Origin: CAIYTF01 sp963664845
GTDB lineage: Bacteria > Bacteroidota > Ignavibacteria > Ignavibacteriales > Ignavibacteriaceae
DNA: 64,000 nucleotides
Direction of reading: 5' to 3'
Assembly (NCBI GenBank): GCA_963664845.1
Contig: OY761615.1
Coordinates: forward strand, 4,774,001-4,838,000
Shown here: one piece after another, positions 63,734 to 64,000 of the stretch
Layout of the letters: each line of letters opens with the position of its first letter
Numbering within the stretch: the stretch's first letter is position 1
Notes under the pieces: generated by a model
Database searches by the model: none
What the model was told of the DNA's origin: nothing
The model's input: the letters and a program-made list of their open reading frames with translations, nothing else
Position numbers and translations under genes: made by a program

Positions 63734-64000
63734 ATGAAAAAAAGTTCGCTAATCCTTTTCTCAATCATCTTTCTGACTATTTCAATAAACGCACAGATAA
63801 AATATGGGGTGACGGGTGGAGCCAATTTTTCCAAATTTATTGGAAAAGATTCCCGCAATTTTAATTTTCGTACCGGTCTGTCAGCGGGTGCTTTTCTTGA
63901 ATACCCCATTAACGAATACTTTTCTTTTATACCACAACTTCTGTATTCGGTAAAAGGTGCTTTCTCCCCGGCCCAACCATCATTGGCTACAACCGCGAAA
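63734..64000 (+). CDS. Outer-membrane barrel protein, truncated by window end
   Basis: 89 codons of an exported protein that continues past the window. The signal peptide is MKKSSLILFSIIFLTISINA. Then IKYGVTGGANFSKFIG and LSAGAFLEYPINEYFSFIPQLLYSVKG match the PorT-like/OMP beta-barrel 2 family of Bacteroidota. AAAGGAA at 63723-63729 precedes the ATG. The function cannot be assigned from this part. Confidence 0.8.
   Translation, partial: MKKSSLILFSIIFLTISINAQIKYGVTGGANFSKFIGKDSRNFNFRTGLSAGAFLEYPINEYFSFIPQLLYSVKGAFSPAQPSLATTAK

Noticed and set aside
1..64000. CRISPR array or restriction/defence island
   Set aside because: No regularly spaced repeats of 24-40 bases with unique spacers and no cas or restriction genes were found.

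Overview
The window looks like a chromosome segment from a Bacteroidota/Ignavibacteriota-type (FCB group) bacterium. Supporting signs are a secreted propeller protein with a C-terminal type IX secretion sorting domain (motif NYPNPFNP), a TonB-dependent receptor with a carboxypeptidase-regulatory-like N-terminal domain, a DUF4421-like barrel, small PorT-like barrel proteins and moderately AT-rich DNA. No rRNA, tRNA, CRISPR array or intact transposase was recognised. The phylum is an inference; no marker gene was searched.

Layout. 267-5722: a tight phospho-signalling operon with a zinc-ribbon/FHA protein, a membrane VWA-FHA protein, a PP2C phosphatase fused to an M48-like domain whose catalytic Glu is Gln, and a Ser/Thr kinase fused to a DUF2569-like membrane domain. 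5734-9807: an acyl-CoA ligase of MenE type, a metallo-beta-lactamase-fold hydrolase, a Rieske protein and a frameshifted queG. 9819-12282: two GT-B (MGDG-synthase-like) genes on the minus strand. 12661-18579: an aldo/keto reductase, a YiaK-type dehydrogenase, the T9SS propeller protein and intergenic DNA carrying three copies of a palindromic repeat. 18580-22841: carAB.

23293-34002: an AT-richer segment bounded by two 80-bp direct repeats (3 mismatches). It holds a GAF/sigma-54 activator, a divergent TolC-MFP-RND efflux operon with a convincing -24/-12 promoter and tandem upstream activator sites, a DUF4421 protein, a degenerate nucleotidyltransferase and the tail of a lost TonB receptor. I read it as an efflux island inserted beside a VOC gene.

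34422-40726: small stress/regulatory genes on the minus strand: two AraC regulators, a cupin, an NTF2-like protein, an AhpD-like protein, two Crp/Fnr paralogues, and a ferredoxin/DUF4405 pair. A 446-bp element with 15-bp terminal inverted repeats lies among them. 40948-48317: the PrkA kinase - YeaH (DUF444) - SpoVR cluster, with a second, divergent PrkA-like gene at its end. 48741-54778: a VOC protein, a DUF6544-like membrane protein, a frameshifted micro-ORF, a TonB-type receptor and a small secreted protein.

55467-62742: an overlapping arginine operon argC-J-B-D-R-G-H. It is preceded by AT-rich ARG-box-like palindromes and a 13-bp leader hairpin. The repressor gene argR lies inside the operon, and the carAB genes elsewhere in the window supply carbamoyl phosphate. 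Two tiny membrane-protein genes and a truncated outer-membrane barrel gene finish the window.
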